From contig JAZNAL010000008.1 in NCBI GenBank assembly GCA_045586505.1, positions 1-6,052 of the forward strand: 6,052 nucleotides of DNA. Direction: 5' to 3'. Below the pieces are notes generated by a model. The model saw nothing but the letters and a program-made list of their open reading frames with translations, was not told the origin of the DNA and did no database searches. Positions 5,951 to 6,052 of the stretch are shown piece by piece. How positions within the stretch are numbered: position 1 is the first letter of the stretch; every line of letters begins with the position of its first letter. The DNA comes from Flemingiibacterium sp045586505. GTDB lineage: Bacteria > Bacillota > Clostridia > Oscillospirales > CAG-272. The translations under genes were made by a program, and so were the position numbers.

Positions 5951-6052
5951 TCTTAATTACAATTTTGTAAAATATATAAACTGCAGATTGAAAAAATGGC
6001 ATACTTATGATATACTGGATATGGAAAAACAGTTCGATAAAACTGAATTTGA
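5951..6052 (+). repeat. Promoter/leader direct repeat, copy 2 (runs to the window end)
   Basis: Second copy of the 4801-4902 sequence in the same orientation, cut by the window edge at the point where the first copy reaches its GGAGG. Both core promoter hexamers are unchanged. Differences cluster at 5972-5980 and in the leader (6021-6044). Confidence 0.85.
5988..6016 (+). promoter_or_regulatory. Sigma-A promoter of a gene beyond the right edge
   Basis: TTGAAA (5988-5993), 17 bp, TATACT (6011-6016) with an extended TG, identical in layout to the promoter at 4838-4866. By analogy the gene it drives would start about 14 nt past the window, near position 6066. Confidence 0.75.

Overview
The window looks chromosomal and comes from a Gram-positive anaerobe of the Clostridia, probably Oscillospiraceae/Ruminococcus-like. 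This rests on the pth-mfd pairing, GGAG-type Shine-Dalgarno sites, sigma-A promoters of the TTGACA/TATAAT class, and the flavour of the small membrane proteins. The genus is inference; there is no rRNA or other marker.

Left part (1-4613, minus strand): a housekeeping unit. A clear sigma-A promoter (-10 at 4585-4590) drives pth (peptidyl-tRNA hydrolase, 3866-4492), followed by mfd (transcription-repair coupling factor, 102-3677). The 188-nt gap between them is largely filled by a 155-bp element (3707-3861) bounded by a perfect 17-bp inverted repeat, with further hairpins inside. It resembles a MITE or a dispersed palindromic unit. Pth rescues peptidyl-tRNAs released by abortive translation and Mfd rescues stalled RNA polymerase; the pair is also linked in Bacillus.

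Middle (4493-4915): a 423-nt intergenic region with no protein gene. It has the pth promoter and leader, a candidate divergent promoter, two hairpins, a rho-independent terminator on the plus strand (possibly ending a small RNA), and a strong promoter for the next gene.

Right part (4916-6052): visibly more AT-rich. A 92-aa three-helix membrane protein of unknown function (plus strand) converges on a 145-aa DUF4234-type membrane protein (minus strand). Two strong terminators separate them. The roughly 100-bp promoter/leader of the 92-aa gene recurs at the right edge, 1150 bp downstream, in the same orientation and about 81-83% identical. A second gene, possibly a paralogue under the same control, probably starts just outside the window.

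No CRISPR array, transposase, phage gene, tRNA or rRNA was seen. The most notable items are the duplicated promoter, the inverted-repeat element between pth and mfd, the possible small RNA, and an altered conserved active-site stretch in Pth.
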